Source of the DNA: Cellulomonadaceae bacterium
Lineage (GTDB): Bacteria > Actinomycetota > Actinomycetes > Actinomycetales > Cellulomonadaceae
DNA length: 6,281 nt
Assembly: GCA_031283115.1 (NCBI GenBank)
Contig: JAITCK010000068.1
Span: forward strand, 1 to 6,281
Reading direction: 5' to 3'
In this document: positions 1-6,281 of the stretch, one piece after another
Layout: each line of letters opens with the position of its first letter
Numbering within the stretch: the first letter of the stretch is position 1
Notes under the pieces: model-generated
What the model saw: the letters and a program-made list of their open reading frames with translations, nothing else
What the model was told of the DNA's origin: nothing
Database searches by the model: none
Made by a program: the position numbers and the translations under genes

Positions 1-1
1 T

Positions 2-1129
<1,128 letters not shown>

Positions 1130-1134
1130 CGGCT

Positions 1135-3741
1135 ATGCCTCTCGTTGTTACTGACTGGCTCGCCGACCACGTCGAGTTACCCGCCAACTTGACCACCGAA
1201 GCCCTGGCAGAAGCCCTGGTTCGCGTGGGCCTGGAAGAAGAAACCATCCACCCGGCCGCCGTCACCGGCAACCTGGTGGTAGGTCGCGTCCTGTCTGCCC
1301 TCAAAGAACCACAGAAGAACGGCAAAACCATCAACTGGTGCCGCGTCGACGTCGGACCTGCCCATAACGACCCTGCCGGGCCGGATGCGGAAGGTGTCGA
1401 CCAGCCTGCCGGTCGAGGCATCATCTGTGGCGCCCACAACTTCGAGGCAGGCGACCTAGTGGTGGTCGCTCTGCCCGGCACCGTGCTGCCGGGCCCCTTC
1501 CCCATCGCCGCCCGTAAAACCTACGGCCACGTCTCTGACGGCATGATCTGCTCGACGGCGGAACTGGGCCTGGGGGACGACGGATCCCACGGCATCATCG
1601 TGCTAGGCCGTGACCTGCCCGCCGACGGCGCGAATCCGGGCGATTCCGCCATCGACCTGCTGGGCCTGGGCGACGAAGTCTTAGAAATCAACGTCACCCC
1701 CGACCGGGGCTACGCCTTTAGTTACCGGGGTGTGGCCCGCGAATACGCCCTGTCTACGGGCGCGGCCTTCACCGACCGGGGTCTAGCCGCCTTGAACGCC
1801 CCCCTTCCGGCAGCCACCGCTGACGGGTTTGCCGTCGTTGTGGATGACAAGGCTCCTATTCACGGGCAGGCGGGCTGCGACCGTTTTGTCACCCGCATCG
1901 TCCGCGGCATCGACCCGACAGCGGCTACGCCCGCCTGGATGAAACGCCGCCTGGAAGGCTCGGGGATGCGGTCTATCTCCCTGGCTGTGGACGTCACCAA
2001 CTATGTGATGCTCGACCTGGGCCAGCCCCTGCACGCCTACGACCTGGCCAAGCTGGCCGCCCCCATCGTGGTTCGTCGCGCCGCAGCAGGCGAACGCCTC
2101 ACCACCTTGGACGATGTCGACCGTGCGCTCAACGTCGAAGACCTCCTCATCACCGACTCACCCGCCCCCGACGGTAAGGGCTCGCGCGTGCTGGGCCTGG
2201 CCGGAGTGATGGGTGGAGCATCATCCGAGGTCACCGCCGCGACAACGGACGTGCTGGTTGAAGCCGCCCACTTTGACCCCATCACCGTGGCCCGCACGGC
2301 CCGACGCCACAAACTGCCTTCCGAGGCAGCCAAACGTTTCGAGCGGGGCGTGGACCCCCTACTTCCTGCCGTCGCTGCAGCCCGCGTGGTCGACCTGCTT
2401 GTCGAATACGGCGGCGGCACAGCCGATGCTGCCGTGTCCGACCTGGACGCGACGACGGCCCCCGCCGCCATCACCTTGCCCCTGGACTTGCCGTCGCGCA
2501 TCGTCGGCGTCGACTATTCGGCTGCCCAGGTGACGCAGGTGCTCGAGCAGATTGGCTGCACCGTGTCCGCCCCCTCCGCTGGGACGGTCACCGTTATCCC
2601 GCCCAGTTGGCGGCCCGACCTCACCGAAGCCGTCACCCTGGTCGAAGAAGTCGTCCGCATCGCCGGATATGACGCCATCCCCTCCGTTGTCCCTGCTGCC
2701 CCCGGCGGCAAGGGGCTGACGGCGGCCCAGCGGATTCGCCGGTCTGTCGCCCGCACCCTAGCCGAGGCTGGCCTAGTCGAAACCCTCAGCTACCCCTTTA
2801 TCGGGGAGGCCGACCTGGACGCCCTGGGCCTGCCCGCCGATGACGTCCGCCGCCAGGCCGTCCGCCTGGCCAACCCTCTGGCCGACGACCGCCCCCTGAT
2901 GCGGACAAACCTGCTGGTCACCCTCGTGGAGACAGCCAGAAGGAATGTTGCCCGCGGCCTGCCTGATGTGGCCGTCTCCGAGATGGGCCTGGTCACCACG
3001 CCTGGCGTCGACCAACCTGCGGCCCCTGCCTTGCCGGTGGCCCAACGGCCCTGCGACGCTGACCTGGCCGCCCTCCACGCCGCCGTTCCCGCTCAGCCTC
3101 GCCACGTCGCCGCCGTTATTGCTGGCCGCCTCGACGCTGCCGGATGGTGGGGGGGTGGCCGGGTAGCCGACTGGGCCGACGCCCTCAAACTGGCCAGCCT
3201 GGTAGCCGACCGGGCAGGCGTGCGTATCGCTGTCGAACCCGACACCACCACCATGCCCTGGCATCCGGGGCGTTGCGCCCGCCTGACCCTCCTTGATGGC
3301 CGTCCCGGCCAGCGGACCGTCATCGGCCAGGCCGGTGAACTCCACCCCAAAGTGGTCGAAGGATTGGGCCTGCCAGCCCGGACGGTCGCCTTCGAAGTCA
3401 ACCTCAGCGCCCTCGAAGCCGCCGCCTCCGCTGCGCCAACCACGGCCAAGCCCGTGTCGGCCTTCCCTGCCGCTAAAGAAGACTTCGCCTTTGTCGTAGA
3501 CGCTGATGTGTCCGCCGAAACAGTCCGCGCCGCCGTGGCTGCCGGAGCCGGAAAACTCCTCGAAGACGTCACCCTTTTCGACGTGTTCACCGGCGCCCAA
3601 GTGGGTGAGGGCAAAAAATCCTTGGCCTACTCGGTTCGCCTGCGCGGCGCCGACAAGACCCTGACCGCCGACGAAATCCGCGAAGCCCGCAACACCATCG
3701 TCAAACGGGCCGAAAAAGCCGGAGCCAGCCTCCGTGCCTGA
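1135..3741 (+). CDS. pheT: Phenylalanyl-tRNA synthetase beta subunit
   Basis: PheT is the large subunit of phenylalanyl-tRNA synthetase. It binds tRNA, edits mischarged Tyr-tRNA-Phe and holds the PheS dimer. The 868 residues are slightly longer than the roughly 800 usual in bacteria. Domains in order: N-terminal B1 part (1-40); OB-fold tRNA-binding domain (about 43-160) with NGKTINWCRVDVG, RGIICGAHNF and KTYGHVSDGM; B3/B4 editing domain (about 245-410) with VDVTNYVMLDLGQPLHAYD and SEAAKRFERGVDP; B5 domain (about 445-520) with WRPDLTEAVTLVEEVVRIAGYD; catalytic-like core (about 530-760) with RLANPLADDRPLMRTNLL; and C-terminal ferredoxin-fold anticodon-binding domain (about 771-868) with FPAAKEDFAFVVD and GKKSLAYSVRLR. 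A TGGAG at 1119-1123, inside the end of pheS, stands 11 bases before ATG 1135. The start MPLVVTDWLADHVELP matches relatives. The 3' end overlaps the next gene. Confidence 0.98.
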   Translation: MPLVVTDWLADHVELPANLTTEALAEALVRVGLEEETIHPAAVTGNLVVGRVLSALKEPQKNGKTINWCRVDVGPAHNDPAGPDAEGVDQPAGRGIICGAHNFEAGDLVVVALPGTVLPGPFPIAARKTYGHVSDGMICSTAELGLGDDGSHGIIVLGRDLPADGANPGDSAIDLLGLGDEVLEINVTPDRGYAFSYRGVAREYALSTGAAFTDRGLAALNAPLPAATADGFAVVVDDKAPIHGQAGCDRFVTRIVRGIDPTAATPAWMKRRLEGSGMRSISLAVDVTNYVMLDLGQPLHAYDLAKLAAPIVVRRAAAGERLTTLDDVDRALNVEDLLITDSPAPDGKGSRVLGLAGVMGGASSEVTAATTDVLVEAAHFDPITVARTARRHKLPSEAAKRFERGVDPLLPAVAAARVVDLLVEYGGGTADAAVSDLDATTAPAAITLPLDLPSRIVGVDYSAAQVTQVLEQIGCTVSAPSAGTVTVIPPSWRPDLTEAVTLVEEVVRIAGYDAIPSVVPAAPGGKGLTAAQRIRRSVARTLAEAGLVETLSYPFIGEADLDALGLPADDVRRQAVRLANPLADDRPLMRTNLLVTLVETARRNVARGLPDVAVSEMGLVTTPGVDQPAAPALPVAQRPCDADLAALHAAVPAQPRHVAAVIAGRLDAAGWWGGGRVADWADALKLASLVADRAGVRIAVEPDTTTMPWHPGRCARLTLLDGRPGQRTVIGQAGELHPKVVEGLGLPARTVAFEVNLSALEAAASAAPTTAKPVSAFPAAKEDFAFVVDADVSAETVRAAVAAGAGKLLEDVTLFDVFTGAQVGEGKKSLAYSVRLRGADKTLTADEIREARNTIVKRAEKAGASLRA
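3721..3724 (+). promoter_or_regulatory. Ribosome binding site (GGAG) of the SDR gene, inside pheT
   Basis: GGAG lies 9 bases upstream of GTG 3734, but 18 bases upstream of the next in-frame start, ATG 3743. It therefore favours the GTG, which overlaps the pheT stop TGA (3739-3741). A ribosome finishing pheT would cover this site, a layout typical of translational coupling. Confidence 0.6.
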
Positions 3742-4645
3742 GATGCCTGACGCTACGACGGTTCCGCCGGTTGGGCCTGCTGACCAGGCTGAGCCTGGCA
3801 CTGCGGCCCTTCCGCCCACCCACACGGCCCTGGTCACCGGGGCCTCGCGGGGCATCGGGCGGGCCGTCGCCCTGGGCTTGGCCCAGGCAGGGGTCACGGT
3901 TGCCCTGGTCGCTACGGACGGGGTGCGGCTGGCCCGCTGTGCTGAGGAGATTCGCAGGGCAGGCGGCCAGGCTATTGCCCTGCCTGCCGACATCACCGAC
4001 CAGGCCGACATCGACCGGGCCGTCGCCTTCGCCCAGCAGGCCTTTGTTGGTCAAGGTTTCGCGGGCATCGACCTGCTGGTCAACGCGGCAGGCATCATCG
4101 ACGCCGAAGTCCCCCTGTGGGAGGCCGACCCGGACCAGTGGTGGCGAACCATGAACGTCAACGTGCGTGGCCCCTTCTTGTTGGCACGGGCCGTCGTGCC
4201 AGACATGATTGCCCGGGGCGGTGGCCGCATCGTTGACCTCAACTCTGGGTCTGGATCCCATGTGATGTCGGCGTCGTCGGCCTACAACGTCAGCAAAACG
4301 GCCCTGATGCGCCTGGGGGAACACCTGCACGTTGCAGGGTTTGACCAGGGGATCCGTGTTTTTGAGGTGGCCCCCGGCGTGGTCGCCACCGACATGACGG
4401 CCTCCATGCCCATGCATGAGGGTCGGACCGAATGGACTCCTGTCAACAAGACAGTGGACATGGTGACGGCTATTGCCAGCGGCACCCTTGACGCCTGCTC
4501 CGGCTGGTTCATCCGCGTCACCGACGACAGCCCCGCATCCCTGCTGGCCCTTACGGCCAGCGGCCAGGCGGCCATCAAGCGACGCCTGCGCGTGCTACCA
4601 GCCGGGGCCGATGACGCTTTAGCGGACACTCTTACCGGTCGCTGA
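3734..4645 (+). CDS. Classical short-chain dehydrogenase/reductase (SDR), substrate unknown
   Basis: The product is a soluble NAD(P)-dependent oxidoreductase of the classical SDR family, 303 residues from GTG 3734. The Rossmann-fold nucleotide motif TGASRGIG is at 35-42, followed by PADITD (85-90) and NAAG (117-120). The catalytic tetrad is intact: N143 in NVNVRG, S171 in DLNSGSG, and Y184 and K188 in YNVSK. The PG motif follows at 214-215 (EVAPGVVATDM). Two parts exceed the usual 250-residue SDR. One is a Pro/Ala-rich N-terminal tail of about 30 residues. The other is a C-terminal stretch after CSGWFIRVTDD (255-265), which includes a basic segment IKRRLR. The residues after the second beta strand (VATD, 59-62) give neither the clear Asp of NAD enzymes nor the clear Arg of NADP enzymes, so the cofactor is open. 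It overlaps pheT by eight bases and shares its codon use, so it is probably co-expressed. FabG is unlikely because this gene stands apart from fatty-acid genes. The family call is firm; the substrate is unknown. Confidence 0.93.
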   Translation: MPEMPDATTVPPVGPADQAEPGTAALPPTHTALVTGASRGIGRAVALGLAQAGVTVALVATDGVRLARCAEEIRRAGGQAIALPADITDQADIDRAVAFAQQAFVGQGFAGIDLLVNAAGIIDAEVPLWEADPDQWWRTMNVNVRGPFLLARAVVPDMIARGGGRIVDLNSGSGSHVMSASSAYNVSKTALMRLGEHLHVAGFDQGIRVFEVAPGVVATDMTASMPMHEGRTEWTPVNKTVDMVTAIASGTLDACSGWFIRVTDDSPASLLALTASGQAAIKRRLRVLPAGADDALADTLTGR

Positions 4646-4655
4646 CGCTGGCAAC

Positions 4656-4671
4656 ACATGGCGCGCCGTGT
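4656..4671 (+). repeat. Short palindrome/hairpin after the SDR stop codon
   Basis: ACATGG (4656-4661) pairs with CCGTGT (4666-4671), including one G-U pair, around a CGCG loop; GGCGCGCC sits in its centre. It begins 10 bases after the SDR stop. It has no following T run, so it is not a standard intrinsic terminator. It could still slow polymerase or protect the 3' end of the mRNA, but this is inference from position only. Confidence 0.35.
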
Positions 4672-4714
4672 ACGCAGAATGGCCGGGGAGTGGTGGCGGG
4701 TTTTGAGCAGTTGC

Positions 4715-4734
4715 CACGCCCGAAAAATGGCGTG
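4715..4734. repeat. Perfect 6-bp hairpin with A-rich loop
   Basis: CACGCC (4715-4720) and GGCGTG (4729-4734) are exact inverted repeats around an 8-base loop CGAAAAAT. No T run follows on either strand, so a terminator is not supported. The sharp change to an A-rich loop inside G+C-rich spacer DNA is unusual. A dispersed palindromic repeat or part of a structured RNA are the alternatives. Confidence 0.4.
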
Positions 4735-5046
4735 ATTCTGCGGTTTGCGGCCTGTATGCCGGTGAATGGCACTGCTCATCTGCCGACACGGACGCGGCAA
4801 AGTAGCGGCAGCAGGCCAGCATTGACGACCCGGGCAGCGGAGCCGCCGCAGCCTCAAACGTCAGCGAGAACACCATGGAAAACATGTCATGCCGAGCCGT
4901 CACTGCAGCCACCCCCGCCGTCAGCCCGGGAGCGCGCCCGTCACTCTTGGGGGCACAGACAGGGTCGCGGTCAAAGACACAAGTAGGGTCACCGGCAGCA
5001 TCGCCGTCGGGGCAGGGAAGTTCGGCGGGCGGAGGTGGCTCCGCTT

Positions 5047-5292
5047 GTGGCGGTTCGCGGCGTGGCGGGGGCCGTTGCACTGGCTCTTGCCAGGTCCCTA
5101 GCGCCTACCGCCCTTACACGCGCCGCGACCTTGACGGGGGTCGAGCCTTCGGGCCTAGTAGTTTCGGGGCCAGCGGTTTTGGTGGTGCTGGTTTCGGTGG
5201 GGCCGGGTTTGGTGGTGCTGGCGGACCGTGTGCAGGCGGTGCGGTGGCGTAGAGGCACGGCACATTGCTTGACTATGCAGAGGTATGTATAG
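5047..5292 (+). CDS. Doubtful small hydrophobic ORF upstream of argC
   Basis: From GTG 5047 an 81-residue frame runs to a TAG at 5290-5292, two bases before the argC ATG. GGAGG at 5031-5035 lies 11 bases upstream. Two hydrophobic stretches are visible: [16 protein letters not shown] near the N-terminus, and [19 protein letters not shown] followed by VVLAD in the second half. A basic WRRG follows the second. This would fit a small two-span membrane protein. Against it, the codons end mostly in G, whereas neighbouring genes prefer C. The second hydrophobic stretch is simply what the G/T-rich 30-bp repeats encode in this frame, and no family is recognised. The opposite strand is at least as gene-like over 5104-5262. 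It is listed so the possibility is not lost; chance openness is more likely. Confidence 0.15.
   Translation: MAVRGVAGAVALALARSLAPTALTRAATLTGVEPSGLVVSGPAVLVVLVSVGPGLVVLADRVQAVRWRRGTAHCLTMQRYV
5161..5220. repeat. Two tandem 30-bp repeat units
   Basis: Units 5161-5190 and 5191-5220 match at 24 of 30 positions when aligned directly. The first seven bases (GTTTCGG) and the last ten (GGTGGTGCTG) are identical in both. The unit is a multiple of three. On the - strand it encodes a 10-residue Thr-rich repeat ([10 protein letters not shown] then [10 protein letters not shown]), and on the + strand a Gly-rich repeat (FGGAG-like). The repeat period therefore suits a protein linker, but no intact gene containing it was found. 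Confidence 0.7.
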
Positions 5293-5293
5293 T
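5265..5293 (+). promoter_or_regulatory. Candidate argC promoter, leaderless type
   Basis: TTGCTT (5265-5270) and TATAGT (5288-5293) form a -35/-10 pair with a 17-base spacer. TATAGT matches TATAAT at five of six positions. The expected start of transcription, about seven bases after the -10, falls at 5300-5301, at the G of GTG 5301. That is the arrangement of leaderless actinobacterial mRNAs. If this promoter is used, ATG 5295 and the AGAGG before it would not be in the transcript. Confidence 0.5.
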
Positions 5294-5299
5294 CATGCA
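5270..5299. promoter_or_regulatory. Candidate ArgR operator (ARG-box-like) over the argC promoter
   Basis: An imperfect palindrome spans 5270-5295. The arms TGACTATGCA and TGTATAGTCA pair at 9 of 10 positions around GAGGTA. Overlaid on it are three related hexamers in direct order with an exact 10-base period: TATGCA (5274-5279), TATGTA (5284-5289) and CATGCA (5294-5299). Arginine repressor ArgR is known to bind A/T-rich imperfect palindromes (ARG boxes) at arg promoters, and TGCAT-like half sites occur in actinobacteria. The site covers the -10 element, so binding would block transcription. The link to ArgR is inference; no regulator gene is in this window. Confidence 0.5.
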
Positions 5300-6281
5300 G
5301 GTGGCTGATGACTACGCGCCGCAGGCGCACAGCAAACAGTATTCCGTAGCGGTAGCAGGCGCCTCCGGCTACGCCGGAGGCGAGTTCCTCCGCATCGCCG
5401 CCAGCCACCCCCACCTGCGTATCGGCGCCCTGACCGCTCACTCCAGCGCAGGCCAGCGGTTAGGAAGTATCCACCCCCACCTGCGGTCCCTAGCCGACCG
5501 CATCCTGGGCGACACCAGCGGCGACAACCTGGCCGGACACGACATCGTCGTGCTCGCCCTACCCCACGGGGCGTCCGGCGCCATTGCCGCTGGGCTGCCC
5601 GATGACGTGATCGTTCTCGACCTAGGTGCCGACCACCGCCTCGATGATGCGGCCGCCTGGCGGGCCTTCTACGGAACCGAGCACGTGGGCACTTGGCCTT
5701 ATGGCCTGCCGGAGTTGATAACCGGCGCCGACTCCCGCCAGCGCGACACCCTGCCCGGCGTCCACCGCATCGCCGTGCCAGGCTGCAACGTCACCGCTGT
5801 CACGCTGGGTATTCAGCCTGGTATCGCGGCAGGCATTGCCGAACCTACTGACATTGTTGCCGTGCTGGCCAACGGGTATTCCGGTGCAGGCAAAGCCCTC
5901 AAACCTCACCTGCTTGCTTCTGAGGCACTTGGCGCGGCCAGCCCTTACGCGGTAGGCGGCAGCCACCGACATATCCCTGAAATCATCCAAAACCTCGGCG
6001 GAGTCAGCCCACACATCTCCCGCGACTCCATCAGTATCTCCTTTACGCCCACGCTGGTTCCCATGTCTCGGGGGATTCTCGCCACCACAACAGCCCGCCT
6101 AGCAGCCGACGTTGACCCTGCCCGTGCCGCTGCTACTGTGCGGGCCGTCTGGGAATCCGCTTACGCCGACGAGCCCTTCGTCCATGTTGTGCCGCAAGGC
6201 CAGTGGCCGTCCACGGCCATGACTTTGGGCTCCAACTCCGCCCTCGTTCAGGTGGCTGTCGATGTGGCTGCCCGCCGCATC
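5295..6281 (+). CDS. argC: N-acetyl-gamma-glutamyl-phosphate reductase (3' end cut by window)
   Basis: ArgC reduces N-acetylglutamyl phosphate to the semialdehyde with NADPH, the third step of arginine synthesis from glutamate, in the cytoplasm. There are 329 residues with no stop before the right edge; relatives have about 345-352, so perhaps 20 are missing. The nucleotide-binding loop GASGYAGGE is at 22-30. LALPHGAS (87-94) and LDLGADHRL (108-116) are typical of the family. The catalytic cysteine is C164 in [16 protein letters not shown] is at 194-200. [10 protein letters not shown] (221-230) carries the catalytic histidine, and [13 protein letters not shown] (249-261) follows. Two starts are possible. 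ATG 5295 has AGAGG (5279-5283) 11 bases upstream. GTG 5301 lies seven bases beyond a good -10 element and suits a leaderless mRNA. Either leaves about 15 non-conserved residues before the first strand ([10 protein letters not shown]). argC usually heads an arg operon (argJ, argB, argD and others), expected to the right. Confidence 0.97.
   Translation, partial: MQVADDYAPQAHSKQYSVAVAGASGYAGGEFLRIAASHPHLRIGALTAHSSAGQRLGSIHPHLRSLADRILGDTSGDNLAGHDIVVLALPHGASGAIAAGLPDDVIVLDLGADHRLDDAAAWRAFYGTEHVGTWPYGLPELITGADSRQRDTLPGVHRIAVPGCNVTAVTLGIQPGIAAGIAEPTDIVAVLANGYSGAGKALKPHLLASEALGAASPYAVGGSHRHIPEIIQNLGGVSPHISRDSISISFTPTLVPMSRGILATTTARLAADVDPARAAATVRAVWESAYADEPFVHVVPQGQWPSTAMTLGSNSALVQVAVDVAARRI

Larger units (their letters stand above)
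4646..5294. other. 649-base spacer between the SDR gene and argC, no supported gene
   Basis: No reading frame here combines a plausible start, recognisable protein motifs and the C-ending codon preference of the flanking genes. Several frames are open on both strands, which is expected in DNA this rich in G+C. The stretch contains a small palindrome just after the SDR stop (4656-4671), a 6-bp hairpin with an A-rich loop (4715-4734), a pair of 30-bp tandem repeats (5161-5220), a doubtful small membrane-type frame (5047-5292) and the argC control region (5265-5300). From about 5020 to 5250 the + strand is visibly G/T-rich. No tRNA, riboswitch or intrinsic terminator with a T run was seen. Confidence 0.7.

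Noticed and set aside
2773..4011. Long open frame on the - strand (412 residues) opposite pheT and the SDR gene
   Set aside because: It lies antisense to two clearly real genes and has no recognisable motifs. It is explained by the strong C-ending codon bias of the + strand genes, which removes stops on the other strand.
4658..4735. 25-residue + strand ORF just after the SDR gene, with paired Trp residues
   Set aside because: It has no ribosome binding site, its ATG lies within a palindrome, and no conservation evidence is available.
4646..4740. Intrinsic terminator for the pheST-SDR operon
   Set aside because: The two hairpins here have six-base stems and no T run on either strand, so they do not meet the usual pattern.
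4619..5080. 153-residue - strand frame in the spacer (GTG start at 5080)
   Set aside because: There is no clear ribosome site, family motif or consistent codon bias. It runs into the 3' end of the SDR gene. Kept only as a reason to search the spacer with frameshifts allowed.
4875..5252. Gly/Ser-rich 125-residue + strand frame
   Set aside because: It is low-complexity reading of G-rich DNA, has no ribosome site of note, and conflicts with other equally open frames.
5269..5297. TTGACT at 5269-5274 as the -35 of argC
   Set aside because: It lies only 13 bases from TATAGT, and a 17-base spacer would put the -10 on GTCATG. TTGCTT four bases upstream fits the spacing properly.
4989..5441. 150-residue - strand frame containing the Thr-rich repeat
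   Set aside because: Its start lies antisense within argC and its first 50 residues are antisense argC. A later start at 5258 has no ribosome site. The repeat itself is reported separately.

Overview
The window comes from the chromosome of a high-G+C actinobacterium (Actinomycetota). G+C is roughly two thirds by eye, and the genes strongly favour codons ending in C. Three things point to this phylum. PheS and PheT have typical actinobacterial wording, for example [11 protein letters not shown] in PheS and NGKTINWCRVDVG and KTYGHVSDGM in PheT. ArgC has the PGCNVTAV form of its active site. The order pheS-pheT-argC is also well known here; in Mycobacterium tuberculosis Rv1649 and Rv1650 are followed by Rv1652, with one PE_PGRS gene between. 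PheT most resembles what I remember from Actinomycetales, Micrococcales and Bifidobacteriaceae, but the family cannot be fixed by eye.

Layout. All supported genes lie on the + strand. Positions 1-91 are a short leader with a weak promoter candidate. Positions 92-1129 are pheS and 1135-3741 are pheT, the two subunits of phenylalanyl-tRNA synthetase, five bases apart. A complete classical short-chain dehydrogenase/reductase (SDR, 3734-4645) overlaps the end of pheT by eight bases, so it is probably translated from the same mRNA. Positions 4646-5294 hold no gene I can support. This stretch carries two small hairpins, a 30-bp tandem repeat and a doubtful small membrane-type reading frame. argC starts at 5295 (or GTG 5301) and runs off the right edge at 6281, probably about 20 residues short of complete.

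Function and regulation. pheST charge tRNA-Phe. The SDR is an accessory oxidoreductase of unknown substrate. argC encodes the third step of arginine synthesis and probably heads an arg operon beyond the window. The most informative non-coding stretch is 5265-5303. A -35/-10 pair lies exactly where a leaderless transcript would begin at GTG 5301, and it is overlaid by an imperfect palindrome and three TATGCA-like hexamers spaced ten bases apart. This looks like an ArgR-type operator on the argC promoter.

I found no defence system, mobile element, CRISPR array, tRNA or rRNA. Apart from the argC control region, the SDR insertion and the odd 649-base spacer, this is ordinary housekeeping DNA.
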